Below, piece after piece: positions 1 through 9,403 of a stretch of 64,000 nt of DNA. Position numbers and translations under genes: made by a program. The stretch covers positions 165,401 through 229,400 of the forward strand of contig NZ_BDAI01000007.1 in NCBI RefSeq assembly GCF_002091755.1, read 5' to 3'. Within the stretch, counting starts at the first letter, position 1. Each line of letters starts with the position of its first letter. The notes below the pieces were generated by a model. The model saw only the letters and a program-made list of their open reading frames with translations. It was not told the origin of the DNA and made no database searches. Source of the DNA: Pseudomonas nitroreducens NBRC 12694 (GTDB lineage: Bacteria; Pseudomonadota; Gammaproteobacteria; Pseudomonadales; Pseudomonadaceae).

Positions 1-1007
1 TACAGGCTCGGACTCGCCCCACTCCAGCGCTGGAAGGCATGCCGGAAGCTGGCCGTCTCGCTATAACCTAACTGCTCGGCGATCAGGTAGATCGGCAGGT
101 CGGTGTCCTTGAGGAGTTGCCGCGCACGGTCGAAGCGCACTTCATCGAGCACCTGTTGATAACTGGTGTTCTGCTGCTGCAGGTGGCGGCGCAGGGTACG
201 GGTGGAGCGGTGCAGGTGGCGCGCCACGGTGTCCAGGCTGGCGGTGTCCTGCAGGTGGCTGGCCAGGTGCTCGCGCAACTGGTCGATCATGTCGCCGCGG
301 CTGCTGAGCGTGGCGCTCATGCGCAGGCATTGCTGCACGCCGTTGTGGCAGCTGACCGGGTCGGCCAGTGGCAGCGGGCGATCCAGCAGGCCGGGGCTGA
401 AGCACAGCGCGCTGGTTGGCGCGCCGAAATCCACCGGGCAGCCGAGGCGCTCGGTGTAGGTCTCCGCGTGCAGCGGCGGACGGTAGGCGAGCAGCAGCCG
501 GCGCGGGCGCACCGATTCGCCGAGCAGGTCGCGGATCACCGTCAGCAGCGAGGTCAGGCACAGTTCGGTGTTGAACACCGTCAGCTCCGGCGCGTAGCGG
601 TAGCCGTCGGCAGTCAGGTGCACCTCATCGCCCTGCGGCGTCAGCGCCAGGCGGAAGTAGGTACCCAGCAACTCGGGAAAGGACAGCGCCAGTTGCAGCG
701 CATCGCGCAGGGTACGGCTGGCAAGCATGCTGTAACCCAGGATTCCGTAAGCCGAGACATGCATGCGCAGGCCCAGGTAGAGGCCCAGCGCTGGGTCGTG
801 GTGGCAGTTGAGGGCGTTGGCGAAGACCCGCAGCTCCTGGGCGTGGGTGATCAGCTTTTCCGGTGTCAGCAGGTCCGCTTCGCCAATGCCGCTGCCTTCC
901 AGCAGCTTCGGGCGCGGCACGCCCGCGTGGTGCAGCACCTCGGTCGCCAGCACCACGGTGTGCAGGGTCGCCTGCTGGCGTTGTTCGGGGAGCAGATGCT
1001 GGGCCAT
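1..1007 (-). CDS. AraC-family transcriptional regulator (C-terminus cut by window edge)
   Basis: Reading the minus strand from the ATG at 1005-1007 gives an open frame of about 335 codons that runs off the left edge. The N-terminal 200 residues resemble the arabinose-binding-like domain of the OruR/ArgR-type AraC subfamily. The C-terminal part is a double helix-turn-helix: LDTVARHLHRSTRTLRRHLQ in the first helix pair, then a second pair ending in ETASFRHAFQRWSG. Family members are about 340 residues, so only a few residues are missing. It is divergent from the exported SdiA-regulated-type gene at 1157, with 149 bp between the starts, so that gene is a candidate target (inference). The effector is unknown. 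Confidence 0.88.
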   Translation of the reverse strand, partial: MAQHLLPEQRQQATLHTVVLATEVLHHAGVPRPKLLEGSGIGEADLLTPEKLITHAQELRVFANALNCHHDPALGLYLGLRMHVSAYGILGYSMLASRTLRDALQLALSFPELLGTYFRLALTPQGDEVHLTADGYRYAPELTVFNTELCLTSLLTVIRDLLGESVRPRRLLLAYRPPLHAETYTERLGCPVDFGAPTSALCFSPGLLDRPLPLADPVSCHNGVQQCLRMSATLSSRGDMIDQLREHLASHLQDTASLDTVARHLHRSTRTLRRHLQQQNTSYQQVLDEVRFDRARQLLKDTDLPIYLIAEQLGYSETASFRHAFQRWSGASPSL

Positions 1008-1156
1008 CGATACGCCTCTTGTAGCCTCTTGCAAAAGAAACACAGGACAGACTTGCGCTAACCTGACTCTAGCCTGCCCGCAAGCTCTGGTGGCCTTTAA
1101 GTTTGGCTTCAGGCGCTGCTGCCAATCTGCCATGCCAACCCCACCCAGAGTCCTCC

Positions 1157-2080
1157 ATGCGTCGTTTGCTCAAGCCCCGTCGTCTGTTCCTGCTGCTGGC
1201 GCTGCTTGCCTTGGCCATGCTGCTCGCGCTGGGCCAGAGCTTCCGCGTCTACGAGCGCGCCTGGTTCAAGTTCAACGAGTGGCGCCATGCTGCGCTGTGG
1301 CAGGACAAATCCATTTGGCTGCCCGACTACCGTGTCGTGCTGGAGGCGCAGCCGATCAAGGGGCTGGAGGAAAATGTCTCGGCGCTGACCTACGACCCGG
1401 ATCGGCAGACCCTCTTCACCGTCACCAACAAGCAGAACGAGCTCGTCGAGCTGTCGCTCGAAGGCGAGGTGCTGCGCAGGATCGAGCTGCACGGTTTCGG
1501 CGATACCGAGGCGATCGAATACATCAGTCGCAACGTCTATGTGATCACCGACGAAACCCACCAGCGCCTGATCCGTGTTGAGCTGCGCGACGACACCAGG
1601 GAGTTGCGCATCGAAGACGCCCAGCAACTCGCCCTGGCCCTCGGGCGTGGCGGTAACAGTGGCTTCGAGGGGCTGGCCTACGACTCGGTCGGCAAGCGGC
1701 TGTTCGTCGCCAAGGAGCGCAAGCCTGTGCATATCTACGAAGTGCGCGGCTTCCCTTACGAGCAGTCCGAGCAGCCCATCGCCGTCCACGTGGTGGAAGA
1801 CCTCCAGCACAATCGCAACCTGTTCGTCCGCGATCTTTCCAGCCTGCAGTACGACGAGCGCAGCGGTCACCTGCTGGCGCTGTCCGACGAGTCCCGGCTG
1901 GTGCTGGAGCTGAGCGCCGATGGTGAGCCGATCAGTTCGCTGTCGCTGCTGCGCGGCATGAGCGGCCTGCGTCGCAGCGTGCCGCAGGCCGAAGGTATCG
2001 CCATGGACGACCAGGGCACGCTGTACCTGGTCAGCGAGCCCAACCTCTTCTACGTATTCAAGAAACGCGAGGCGCACTGA
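1157..2080 (+). CDS. SdiA-regulated (YjiK-type) exported protein
   Basis: A 307-residue protein. An earlier in-frame start exists at 1103, but the ATG at 1157 begins directly with a basic, then hydrophobic N-terminus (MRRLLKPRR followed by about 18 hydrophobic residues), a signal peptide or membrane anchor. The remainder has the repeated beta-blade character of the SdiA-regulated family (SALTYDPDRQTLFTVTNK, EGLAYDSVGKRLFVAKE, EGIAMDDQGTLYLVSEPN), consistent with a beta-propeller in the periplasm. Family members have no established enzymatic role. It is convergent with the aaaA-like gene, 21 bp from its stop. Confidence 0.8.
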   Translation: MRRLLKPRRLFLLLALLALAMLLALGQSFRVYERAWFKFNEWRHAALWQDKSIWLPDYRVVLEAQPIKGLEENVSALTYDPDRQTLFTVTNKQNELVELSLEGEVLRRIELHGFGDTEAIEYISRNVYVITDETHQRLIRVELRDDTRELRIEDAQQLALALGRGGNSGFEGLAYDSVGKRLFVAKERKPVHIYEVRGFPYEQSEQPIAVHVVEDLQHNRNLFVRDLSSLQYDERSGHLLALSDESRLVLELSADGEPISSLSLLRGMSGLRRSVPQAEGIAMDDQGTLYLVSEPNLFYVFKKREAH

Positions 2081-2101
2081 GGGCGCCTCGCTGTCCCGCG
2101 A

Positions 2102-4045
2102 TCAGAACTGCCACTGCACGCCGAGGGAATAGGACGCCTGGCTGCCCTCGCTGTGGGCGAAGCGCGAGTTGGCCTCGGCGAACACGCCCAACTGCTCGGT
2201 GACCGCCAGCAGGGCGCCGGCCTGGGCACGGCCGAAGTCCTTGTCCACGCCGCCCAGGTCGGCGACGCGAGTGCGGCCATCGCCCAGGGCGGTCAGCGCG
2301 ATGTCGTCCAGGCGGCCATCGGCCAATTCCCTCACCCAGCGCACGCTGGCGTACGGCTGCACGGCCATGCGGTTACCCAGCGGCAGCTCGCCGCGCATGC
2401 CCCAGCCAAGGCTGGCTTCAACCGAGTCATAGTCCTGCTTCTCGTAGCCCAGCGCGGTGCGCAGGTCGTCATCCTCGTTGAAATCGTCGATCTTGTAGTG
2501 CACATAGTCCAGCCCGCCCTGTGGCCCGGTCTTGATGCCGGCGATGTCGAAGTCGTAACCGCCGTCGATCCGCGCGCCCCAGAACCAGGCGTTGGTGTCG
2601 CCGTCGATGCGCTGGTCGAGCAGCACCGGGCCGCTCTTTGCCTTCAGGTACACCGCGCGCTTGCTGTCGAAGTCCGCGTAGCCGGCGCTCAGCTCGCCGC
2701 CCAGCCAGGCCGGGCCGCCGTCGTTGAGCAGGCCGTAGAGGCCGAGCTGCCAGGTTTCCGCTTCCAGTCGTGCACTGTGGTCGAGGTTGTCGCGGCTGCG
2801 CTGGAAGCTCAGGCTGCCGCCGACGGTCAGTGCCTCGCTGGCGCGATAATCACCCAGCAGGTTCACCCCGGCGCGGTGTGAGCGCGGGTCGCCGGGCATA
2901 TCGAAGCCGCTCTCGGGGGTGGTTTCACCTTCCACGCCAACGGCGCCGTCGAAGCTGCCGACCGGGCGCGAGCTGCCCAGCAGGCTCAGCCAGCGGCGGT
3001 CATGCAGGCGGGTCAGGGCCAGGTGCTGGCGCTGCAGCTGGTCTTCCATCTGCCGCGCCATGGCGCCGCCGGAGGCGGTGGAGGCGAGCAGGTCGGCGTT
3101 GGTCAATTCCAGCACCAGGCGCGTGAGCAGGCGCGAGAAATCCCGCAGACGCTGGTCGATGCGCTCCTGGCCGAAGGCGCCAGTGAGTACCTGCTCGTTG
3201 TCCAGCGCCGGATTGTGCCAGGTGGCGCCGCCGGGGATGGCGGGGTTGTCGGTCTGTTCGTAGCCGTCCAGGTCGCCCAGTTCCCAGTTGGTGGCTTCGA
3301 TGAACAGCACCGGGACGTTCAGGCCCTCGAAGCTTTCCCCGTCGCTGCAGCAACCGGTACCCGCGGGGTATTCCTCGTTCAGGCCAGGGTTGGTGGACAG
3401 CGGGATCTTCAGCTCCTGGGCGATACGCAGCAACTGATCGCGGTAGGCGCCCAGCGCAGGGTTGTCGACGCTGTTGAAGCCGGCGTGGGCGTACATCTTG
3501 TCGCCGGTGATCAGGCTGTCGAGGTTGATCATGCCCAGCAGGTTGCTGCGCTGTTCCTCACTGAGCGAGGCGACGTAGGCGCGCGAACCGCGCAGACCTT
3601 CCTCTTCGGCTCCAAAGCCGACCACTTCCAAACCGTTCTCCAGCTCGATGCCGCCCAGGTTGCGGGCGATCTCGGTCAGTACGGCTGCGCCTGAGCCATT
3701 GTCGTCCAGGCCCTGCAGGGTGGGGCGGCCGTAGTAGGTGTCATAGTGCGCCCCCAGCACCACGTACTGGCCGCTGCTGCCTGGGGCACTGGCGATGACG
3801 TTCTGCGAGCGGCGGTTGCCGGCCCAGGTGAAGTCCTGGATCTGCGTCTGGTAGCCGAAGCCCAGGCGCGACTGCATGAGCGCGGTGGCGCCGGCGAAGC
3901 TGGCGGTGCCACGGTAACGGCCGGGGTAATCGTTGATCAGGGTGTCGAGGGTGTCCTCGGCGTAATCCCCGTACTCATAGGCGCTGGCGTCGATCGAAAA
4001 CGCGGCGCATCCCAGGCTGACCGCAACGGCTAAAGGTTTGAACAC
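2102..4045 (-). CDS. aaaA: AaaA-type autotransporter: M28-family arginine-specific aminopeptidase
   Basis: A 647-residue protein with a signal peptide (cleavage near DASA-YEYG, residue 22), an M28 zinc peptidase passenger and a C-terminal autotransporter beta-barrel ending in the outer-membrane signature WQF. Metal-ligand and catalytic motifs are visible: GAHYD (H100, D102), LDDNGSG (D114), AEEEG (E147/E148), NLDS (D176) and a late WHNP histidine (H277). A Cys-Cys pair is at 232-233. P. aeruginosa AaaA (PA0328) is a surface-tethered aminopeptidase that releases N-terminal arginine from peptides and supports growth on such peptides. Length and neighbours match that protein. Arginine specificity is inferred from homology and was not read from residues. 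Confidence 0.88.
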   Translation of the reverse strand: MFKPLAVAVSLGCAAFSIDASAYEYGDYAEDTLDTLINDYPGRYRGTASFAGATALMQSRLGFGYQTQIQDFTWAGNRRSQNVIASAPGSSGQYVVLGAHYDTYYGRPTLQGLDDNGSGAAVLTEIARNLGGIELENGLEVVGFGAEEEGLRGSRAYVASLSEEQRSNLLGMINLDSLITGDKMYAHAGFNSVDNPALGAYRDQLLRIAQELKIPLSTNPGLNEEYPAGTGCCSDGESFEGLNVPVLFIEATNWELGDLDGYEQTDNPAIPGGATWHNPALDNEQVLTGAFGQERIDQRLRDFSRLLTRLVLELTNADLLASTASGGAMARQMEDQLQRQHLALTRLHDRRWLSLLGSSRPVGSFDGAVGVEGETTPESGFDMPGDPRSHRAGVNLLGDYRASEALTVGGSLSFQRSRDNLDHSARLEAETWQLGLYGLLNDGGPAWLGGELSAGYADFDSKRAVYLKAKSGPVLLDQRIDGDTNAWFWGARIDGGYDFDIAGIKTGPQGGLDYVHYKIDDFNEDDDLRTALGYEKQDYDSVEASLGWGMRGELPLGNRMAVQPYASVRWVRELADGRLDDIALTALGDGRTRVADLGGVDKDFGRAQAGALLAVTEQLGVFAEANSRFAHSEGSQASYSLGVQWQF

Positions 4046-4258
4046 GGCACTTTCCTCTGTGTCGATTGGAATCGCATCGGTCTTCGATGCGTGCGCCGGA
4101 GGAAAGCAGGATGCAGGCCGGTTCGCCGGAGATGGGCGGAATTTGACGCGTCAGTGACCGAGGGTGTCGCGCCACTGTAACAATGTTGATACACGGCCGG
4201 CGACTGTGCCGGCCGTGCAAGGCGGCTGTGTGAGAACGCTCACCGAAACGGTGCGCGA
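4046..4258. promoter_or_regulatory. Intergenic region upstream of the aaaA-type gene, with candidate ArgR and sigma-54 sites
   Basis: This 213-bp gap holds the promoter of the aaaA-type gene. The plus strand carries TGTCGC at 4165-4170 followed by 8 bases and AA at 4179-4180, which fits the published Pseudomonas ArgR half-site TGTCGC-N8-AA. A second tandem half-site is only weakly present. On the minus strand GG (4118-4119) and GC (4106-4107) are exactly 10 bases apart within a partial sigma-54-like context, about 60 bases upstream of the start codon. Both are short matches that could arise by chance. Confidence 0.3.
4192..4217 (-). terminator. Hairpin downstream of the YegP-type gene
   Basis: A perfect 10-bp stem (CACGGCCGGC / GCCGGCCGTG) with a 6-base loop, lying 42 bp past the stop of the DUF1508 gene on the minus strand. 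It could end that transcript, but there is no convincing T-run after it. Confidence 0.4.
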
Positions 4259-4591
4259 TCAGGTGTCGTCGCTGATCGGTGCATCCCCCGCGTAGCGTTT
4301 GACCGCCGCGATGCCGGCATCGGCGGTGGCCTTGCTGGCGTACATCTGGCTCTGTCCGACGACCTGGCCGTTGGTGGCCTTGAGCACGAAGTAGTGCTTG
4401 CCGTTGGTGGCGACCTTGACCTCGAAGGCACCTTCGCGCTGCGAGTTCTTGCGCACCGACTCGATGCCGTCGATGGCCGAGGTCTTGGCCTTGTACAGCT
4501 CGCTGGTCAGGACGATCTCGCCATTGCTGGCGTGCAGGTTGAAGTGGAACTGGCCATCACTGGCCTTTTTCAGATGGTATTTGGCGGCCAT
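4259..4591 (-). CDS. YegP-family protein with two DUF1508 repeats
   Basis: A 110-residue protein made almost entirely of two tandem DUF1508 units. The first is around residues 5-50 (HLKKASDGQFHFNLHASNGE) and the second around residues 55-102 (KVATNGKHYFVLKATNGQ). Each unit has the G-x-(F/Y)-x-F-x-L-x-A-x-N-G-(E/Q) signature and a following helix. This matches E. coli YegP in size and architecture. The function of the family is not settled. There is no signal peptide, so it is probably cytoplasmic. It lies between rpiA and aaaA on the same strand, as in the P. aeruginosa order I remember. Confidence 0.88.
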   Translation of the reverse strand: MAAKYHLKKASDGQFHFNLHASNGEIVLTSELYKAKTSAIDGIESVRKNSQREGAFEVKVATNGKHYFVLKATNGQVVGQSQMYASKATADAGIAAVKRYAGDAPISDDT

Positions 4592-4650
4592 GCTGCGTCT
4601 CCGGTGGGGCTTGAGGTCATCCCAGCGTAGACGGCAGCAGAGGCTCTGGA

Positions 4651-4675
4651 AGGCGCCATCCGGCGGATGGCGCCT
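4651..4675 (-). terminator. Hairpin after rpiA
   Basis: A perfect 11-bp inverted repeat (AGGCGCCATCC / GGATGGCGCCT) with a 3-base loop, starting 8 bp past the rpiA stop. It is a candidate terminator or mRNA 3'-end hairpin, with no clear T-run. Confidence 0.45.
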
Positions 4676-4682
4676 GAGGGTG

Positions 4683-5354
4683 TCAAACCTTGAGGGTCTT
4701 CACGCCTTCGGCGGTTCCCAGCAGCAGCAGGTCGGCCGGGCGGGCGGCGAACAGGCCGTTGGTGACCACGCCGACGATGTTGTTGATCGCCTCTTCCAGT
4801 TGCACCGGGCTGTCGATGCGCAGGTTGTGCACGTCGAGGATGATGTTGCCGTTGTCGGTCAGCACGCCCTCGCGGTACACCGGGTCGCCGCCCAGCTTCA
4901 CCAGTTGGCGGGCGACGTGGCTGCGGGCCATGGGGATGACTTCCACCGGCAGCGGGAACTCGCCGAGGATCGGCACCAGCTTGCTGCCGTCGGCGATGCA
5001 GATGAACTTGCGGGCCACTGCCGCGACGATCTTCTCGCGGGTCAGTGCGGCGCCGCCGCCCTTGATCAGCTCCAGGCGCTCGTTGGTCTCGTCGGCGCCG
5101 TCCACATAGAACTCCAGCTCGCTGACCGTGTTCAGGTCGTAGACCGGGATGCCATGGCCCTTCAGGCGCTGGGCGGTGGCTTCGGAGCTGGCCACGGCGC
5201 CGTCGAACTCGGCCTTGTGCTGGGCCAGCAGGTCGATGAAGAAGTTGGCGGTGGAGCCGGTGCCGACGCCAACGATGCTCTTGCTGTCGAGGTGCGGAAG
5301 AATGTGGTCGACGGCGGCCTGGGCCACAGCCTGCTTGAGCTGATCCTGGTTCAT
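4683..5354 (-). CDS. rpiA: Ribose-5-phosphate isomerase A
   Basis: A 223-residue protein covering the full length of RpiA. It interconverts ribose-5-phosphate and ribulose-5-phosphate in the pentose phosphate pathway in the cytoplasm. Family motifs are clear: GVGTGSTANFFID (substrate phosphate loop), SSEATAQRLKGHGIP, the catalytic-region YVDGADE, and KGGGAALTREKIVA. The ATG at 5354 is the family start. It is divergent from ilvA, 202 bp between the starts. Confidence 0.97.
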   Translation of the reverse strand: MNQDQLKQAVAQAAVDHILPHLDSKSIVGVGTGSTANFFIDLLAQHKAEFDGAVASSEATAQRLKGHGIPVYDLNTVSELEFYVDGADETNERLELIKGGGAALTREKIVAAVARKFICIADGSKLVPILGEFPLPVEVIPMARSHVARQLVKLGGDPVYREGVLTDNGNIILDVHNLRIDSPVQLEEAINNIVGVVTNGLFAARPADLLLLGTAEGVKTLKV

Positions 5355-5556
5355 GGCGAAGGGTCTTCTTACCTGGAAGGGCGCAACGGCGCCGGAGAAA
5401 GTTCGAGTGGGCGGATTATAGCGGCCGATGACGCGCCGGTGTTGCGCCGCCGGGCAACTGTTCTGGTCGTTTCCGCACGGATTGTTCGGTGGCCCGCGCC
5501 GCGCCGGCTGGAGTAGACTCGCGATTCCTCGAAAAGCCGCCGATATAGCCCTTCCG

Positions 5557-7071
<1,515 letters not shown>

Positions 7072-7139
7072 GGTCAGGCAGAGGCGGCGCGACTGCTGCT
7101 AGGCTTGTCGGAAAGCCGCATCGATCACAGGGACTTGAA

Positions 7140-7607
7140 ATGGAAAGCCTGCAGACCTTCCGCATCCTCCACGGCATCGCCGCAGTGCTGCCGTTCCTGG
7201 CCATCATCGGCCTGGCCTGGTACGGCTGGCGCAGCTGGCGGAGCGGCGACGCCGGGTTGATCGCCAAGGCGCTGCAGCGCATCGGCCTGATCGGCTGGGT
7301 GCTGGTCGCCGGCAGCGTCGCCAGCCTGCCGGTCACCGGTTATCGCATGGTGCAGACCGTCGGCTGGCCGCTGGGGCAGACCTGGCTGCTGGGCAGTGCC
7401 TGCCTGCTGATCGTCGCCACGATCTTCTGGCTGCTGTTCACCACCCGCCTGTGGCGCATCCGCGACCTGGCGCTGGTGGCGCAGAGCAGTGGCGAGCCGA
7501 TCTCCGCGGGTGCGGCACGGCAGTGGAAGTTCGGCCTGGCCTTCTTCGCGCTGGCGCTGCTGAGCGTGGTCGTCATTCTGGTGCTGATGATCAGCAAGCC
7601 GGTGTGA
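7140..7607 (+). CDS. DUF2269-family integral membrane protein, first of a tandem pair
   Basis: A 155-residue protein with four predicted membrane segments (about residues 10-28, 48-68, 78-100 and 130-152). The motif FRILHGIAAVLPFL and a central AGSVASLPVTGYRMV resemble the DUF2269 family of predicted integral membrane proteins. It is paralogous to the next gene: same length and topology, sharing YGWRSWRSGD versus YSWRAWRSGN. No function is known. It follows ilvA by 68 bp. Confidence 0.75.
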   Translation: MESLQTFRILHGIAAVLPFLAIIGLAWYGWRSWRSGDAGLIAKALQRIGLIGWVLVAGSVASLPVTGYRMVQTVGWPLGQTWLLGSACLLIVATIFWLLFTTRLWRIRDLALVAQSSGEPISAGAARQWKFGLAFFALALLSVVVILVLMISKPV

Positions 7608-7617
7608 TGCCCGCCGC

Positions 7618-8085
7618 GTGAACCTTTACCTGCTGCTCAAGACCCTGCACATCCTGTCCTCCACACTGCTGTTCGGCACCGGGCTGGGCTCGGCCTACTA
7701 CAGCTGGCGCGCCTGGCGCAGCGGCAACCTGCAAGCGATCCGCATCACCTTCCGCCACCTGGTCACCGCCGACTGGCTGTTCATCGCCACCACGGCGGTC
7801 TTCCAGCCGCTGAGCGGCATCGCCATGGCGCATATGGCCGGCTGGCCGCTGGATTCGGGCTGGCTGCTGTGGAGCCTTGGGCTGTATGTGTTCGCCGGCG
7901 CCTGCTGGCTGCCGGTGGTCTGGCTGCAGATCCGCGTACGCGACATGGCCGAAGCGGCGCATCGGGAAGGCACGGCGCTGCCGCCGCAAGCCTTCCTCTA
8001 TATGCGCTGGTGGTTCGCCCTGGGCTGGCCGGCGTTCCTGGCCTTCCTGGCGATCTTCCACCTGATGGTCAACAAGGGCTACTGA
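7618..8085 (+). CDS. DUF2269-family integral membrane protein, second of a tandem pair
   Basis: A 155-residue protein with a GTG start at 7618, only 10 bp after the previous stop, so the two are probably cotranscribed. It has four hydrophobic segments and the DUF2269 hallmarks LLKTLHILSSTLLFGTGLG, PLSGIAMAHMAGWPL and a C-terminal RWWFALGWPAFLAFLAIF. The conserved histidines (KTLHI, AHMAG) hint at a metal or haem ligand but this is not demonstrated. It is likely an inner-membrane protein of unknown role. Confidence 0.78.
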   Translation: MNLYLLLKTLHILSSTLLFGTGLGSAYYSWRAWRSGNLQAIRITFRHLVTADWLFIATTAVFQPLSGIAMAHMAGWPLDSGWLLWSLGLYVFAGACWLPVVWLQIRVRDMAEAAHREGTALPPQAFLYMRWWFALGWPAFLAFLAIFHLMVNKGY

Positions 8086-8089
8086 CGGC

Positions 8090-8746
8090 TCAGCCGCGCA
8101 GGCTGATCACCGGCCAGCCGCGTTCGATGGCGGTGGCGCGCAGGGTGTCGTCCGGGTCGACGGCCACCGGGTTGGCGACCTGCTCGAGCAGCGGCAGGTC
8201 GTTGCGCGAGTCGCTGTAGAAGTACGCGTCGTGCAGTGTCAGGCCGGATTCCTCGAGCCAGCTGTTCAGGCGTGTCACCTTGCCGCCCTGGAAGCAGGGC
8301 ACTCCGCAGGTCTGGCCGGTATAACGGCCGTCCTGCATCGCGCACTCGGTGGCGATCAGGGTTTCCACGCCCAGGCGCTCGGCGATGGGAGCGGTGATGA
8401 AACGATTGGTAGCGGTGATGATCACCAGCTTGTCGCCTGCAGCGCGGTGTTCGGCCAGCAGCGCTTCACCCTTGGCCAGGATGATGGGCTCGATCACCTC
8501 TTCCATGAACTGGCGATGCCAGACGGCCAGCTGCGCCAGGTCGGTGCGGCCGAGAATGGCCTGGGTGAATGCCTGGTAGGCGAACACGTCGAGGGTGCCG
8601 GCGACGTAGTCGGCATAAAAGGCGTCGTTGCGCGCCTGATACTCGCCAGCGTCCACCAGTCCGCGCTGGCACAGCCATTCGCCCCAGCTATGGTCGCTGT
8701 CGCCGGCCAGGAGGGTGTTGTCGAGATCGAAGAGAGCCAGTCGCAC
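8090..8746 (-). CDS. HAD-IB-type phosphatase, histidinol-phosphatase-like
   Basis: A 218-residue HAD hydrolase. Motif I is FDLDNTLLAGDSD, with both aspartates at the N-terminus. Motif II lies in LVIITATNRF, and motifs III/IV in FYSDSRNDLPLLEQV. It belongs to the SerB/HAD-IB group, which cleaves phosphomonoesters. The P. aeruginosa gene in this position (PA0335) has, as I recall, been reported as the histidinol-phosphate phosphatase of histidine synthesis, so that is the best substrate guess. It converges on the DUF2269 pair with 4 bp between stops and is divergent from rppH. Confidence 0.85.
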   Translation of the reverse strand: MRLALFDLDNTLLAGDSDHSWGEWLCQRGLVDAGEYQARNDAFYADYVAGTLDVFAYQAFTQAILGRTDLAQLAVWHRQFMEEVIEPIILAKGEALLAEHRAAGDKLVIITATNRFITAPIAERLGVETLIATECAMQDGRYTGQTCGVPCFQGGKVTRLNSWLEESGLTLHDAYFYSDSRNDLPLLEQVANPVAVDPDDTLRATAIERGWPVISLRG

Positions 8747-8893
8747 GTTGGATTACCGCCAGTTGCCAATACCGAAAAGTCGCCTAGAGTAACGGCTTTT
8801 GCCCACCCAGCACAGGACGCCGCAGCCCGCGTTGCCGCTGTCACAAGCTTTGTGGAACAATGCGGGCACACGCGATTTCGAGGATGTACCGCC

Positions 8894-9373
8894 GTGATCG
8901 ATCCCGATGGTTTTCGCCCCAATGTCGGCATCATCCTTTGCAACGATGTCGGACAGGTCCTGTGGGCACGGCGCATCAACCAGGAAGCCTGGCAATTTCC
9001 CCAGGGTGGTATCAACGCCCGCGAAACCCCTGAGGAAGCGCTGTACCGCGAACTGAACGAAGAAGTCGGCCTGGAAGAGCAGGACGTCAAGATCCTCGCC
9101 TGTACCCGGGGCTGGCTGCGTTACCGCCTGCCGCAACGCCTGGTGCGTACCAACAGCCAGCCGTTGTGCATCGGGCAGAAACAGAAGTGGTTCCTGCTGC
9201 GCCTGACCGGCGAGGAAAGCCGGGTACGCATGGACGTGACCGGCAAGCCCGAATTCGACGGCTGGAAATGGGTGAGCTACTGGTACCCGCTGGGCCAGGT
9301 CGTGACCTTCAAACGCGAGGTCTACCGCCGGGCTCTGAAGGAATTGGCACCGCGCCTGCTGGCGCGCGACTAG
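8894..9373 (+). CDS. rppH: RNA 5'-pyrophosphohydrolase (Nudix)
   Basis: A 159-residue Nudix hydrolase that removes pyrophosphate from 5'-triphosphate mRNA ends and so starts decay. The Nudix box is perfect: G38-x5-E44-x7-R52-E53-L54-x-E56-E57-x-G59-L60. The N-terminal IDPDGFRPNVGIILCN is typical of RppH/YgdP. The start is a GTG at 8894. It lies 30 bp upstream of ptsP, the same pairing as in E. coli and other gammaproteobacteria, so the two are probably one operon. Confidence 0.94.
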   Translation: MIDPDGFRPNVGIILCNDVGQVLWARRINQEAWQFPQGGINARETPEEALYRELNEEVGLEEQDVKILACTRGWLRYRLPQRLVRTNSQPLCIGQKQKWFLLRLTGEESRVRMDVTGKPEFDGWKWVSYWYPLGQVVTFKREVYRRALKELAPRLLARD

Positions 9374-9403
9374 CACGAAGTTCAAGGAGTTAGACCCCGA
9401 GCC

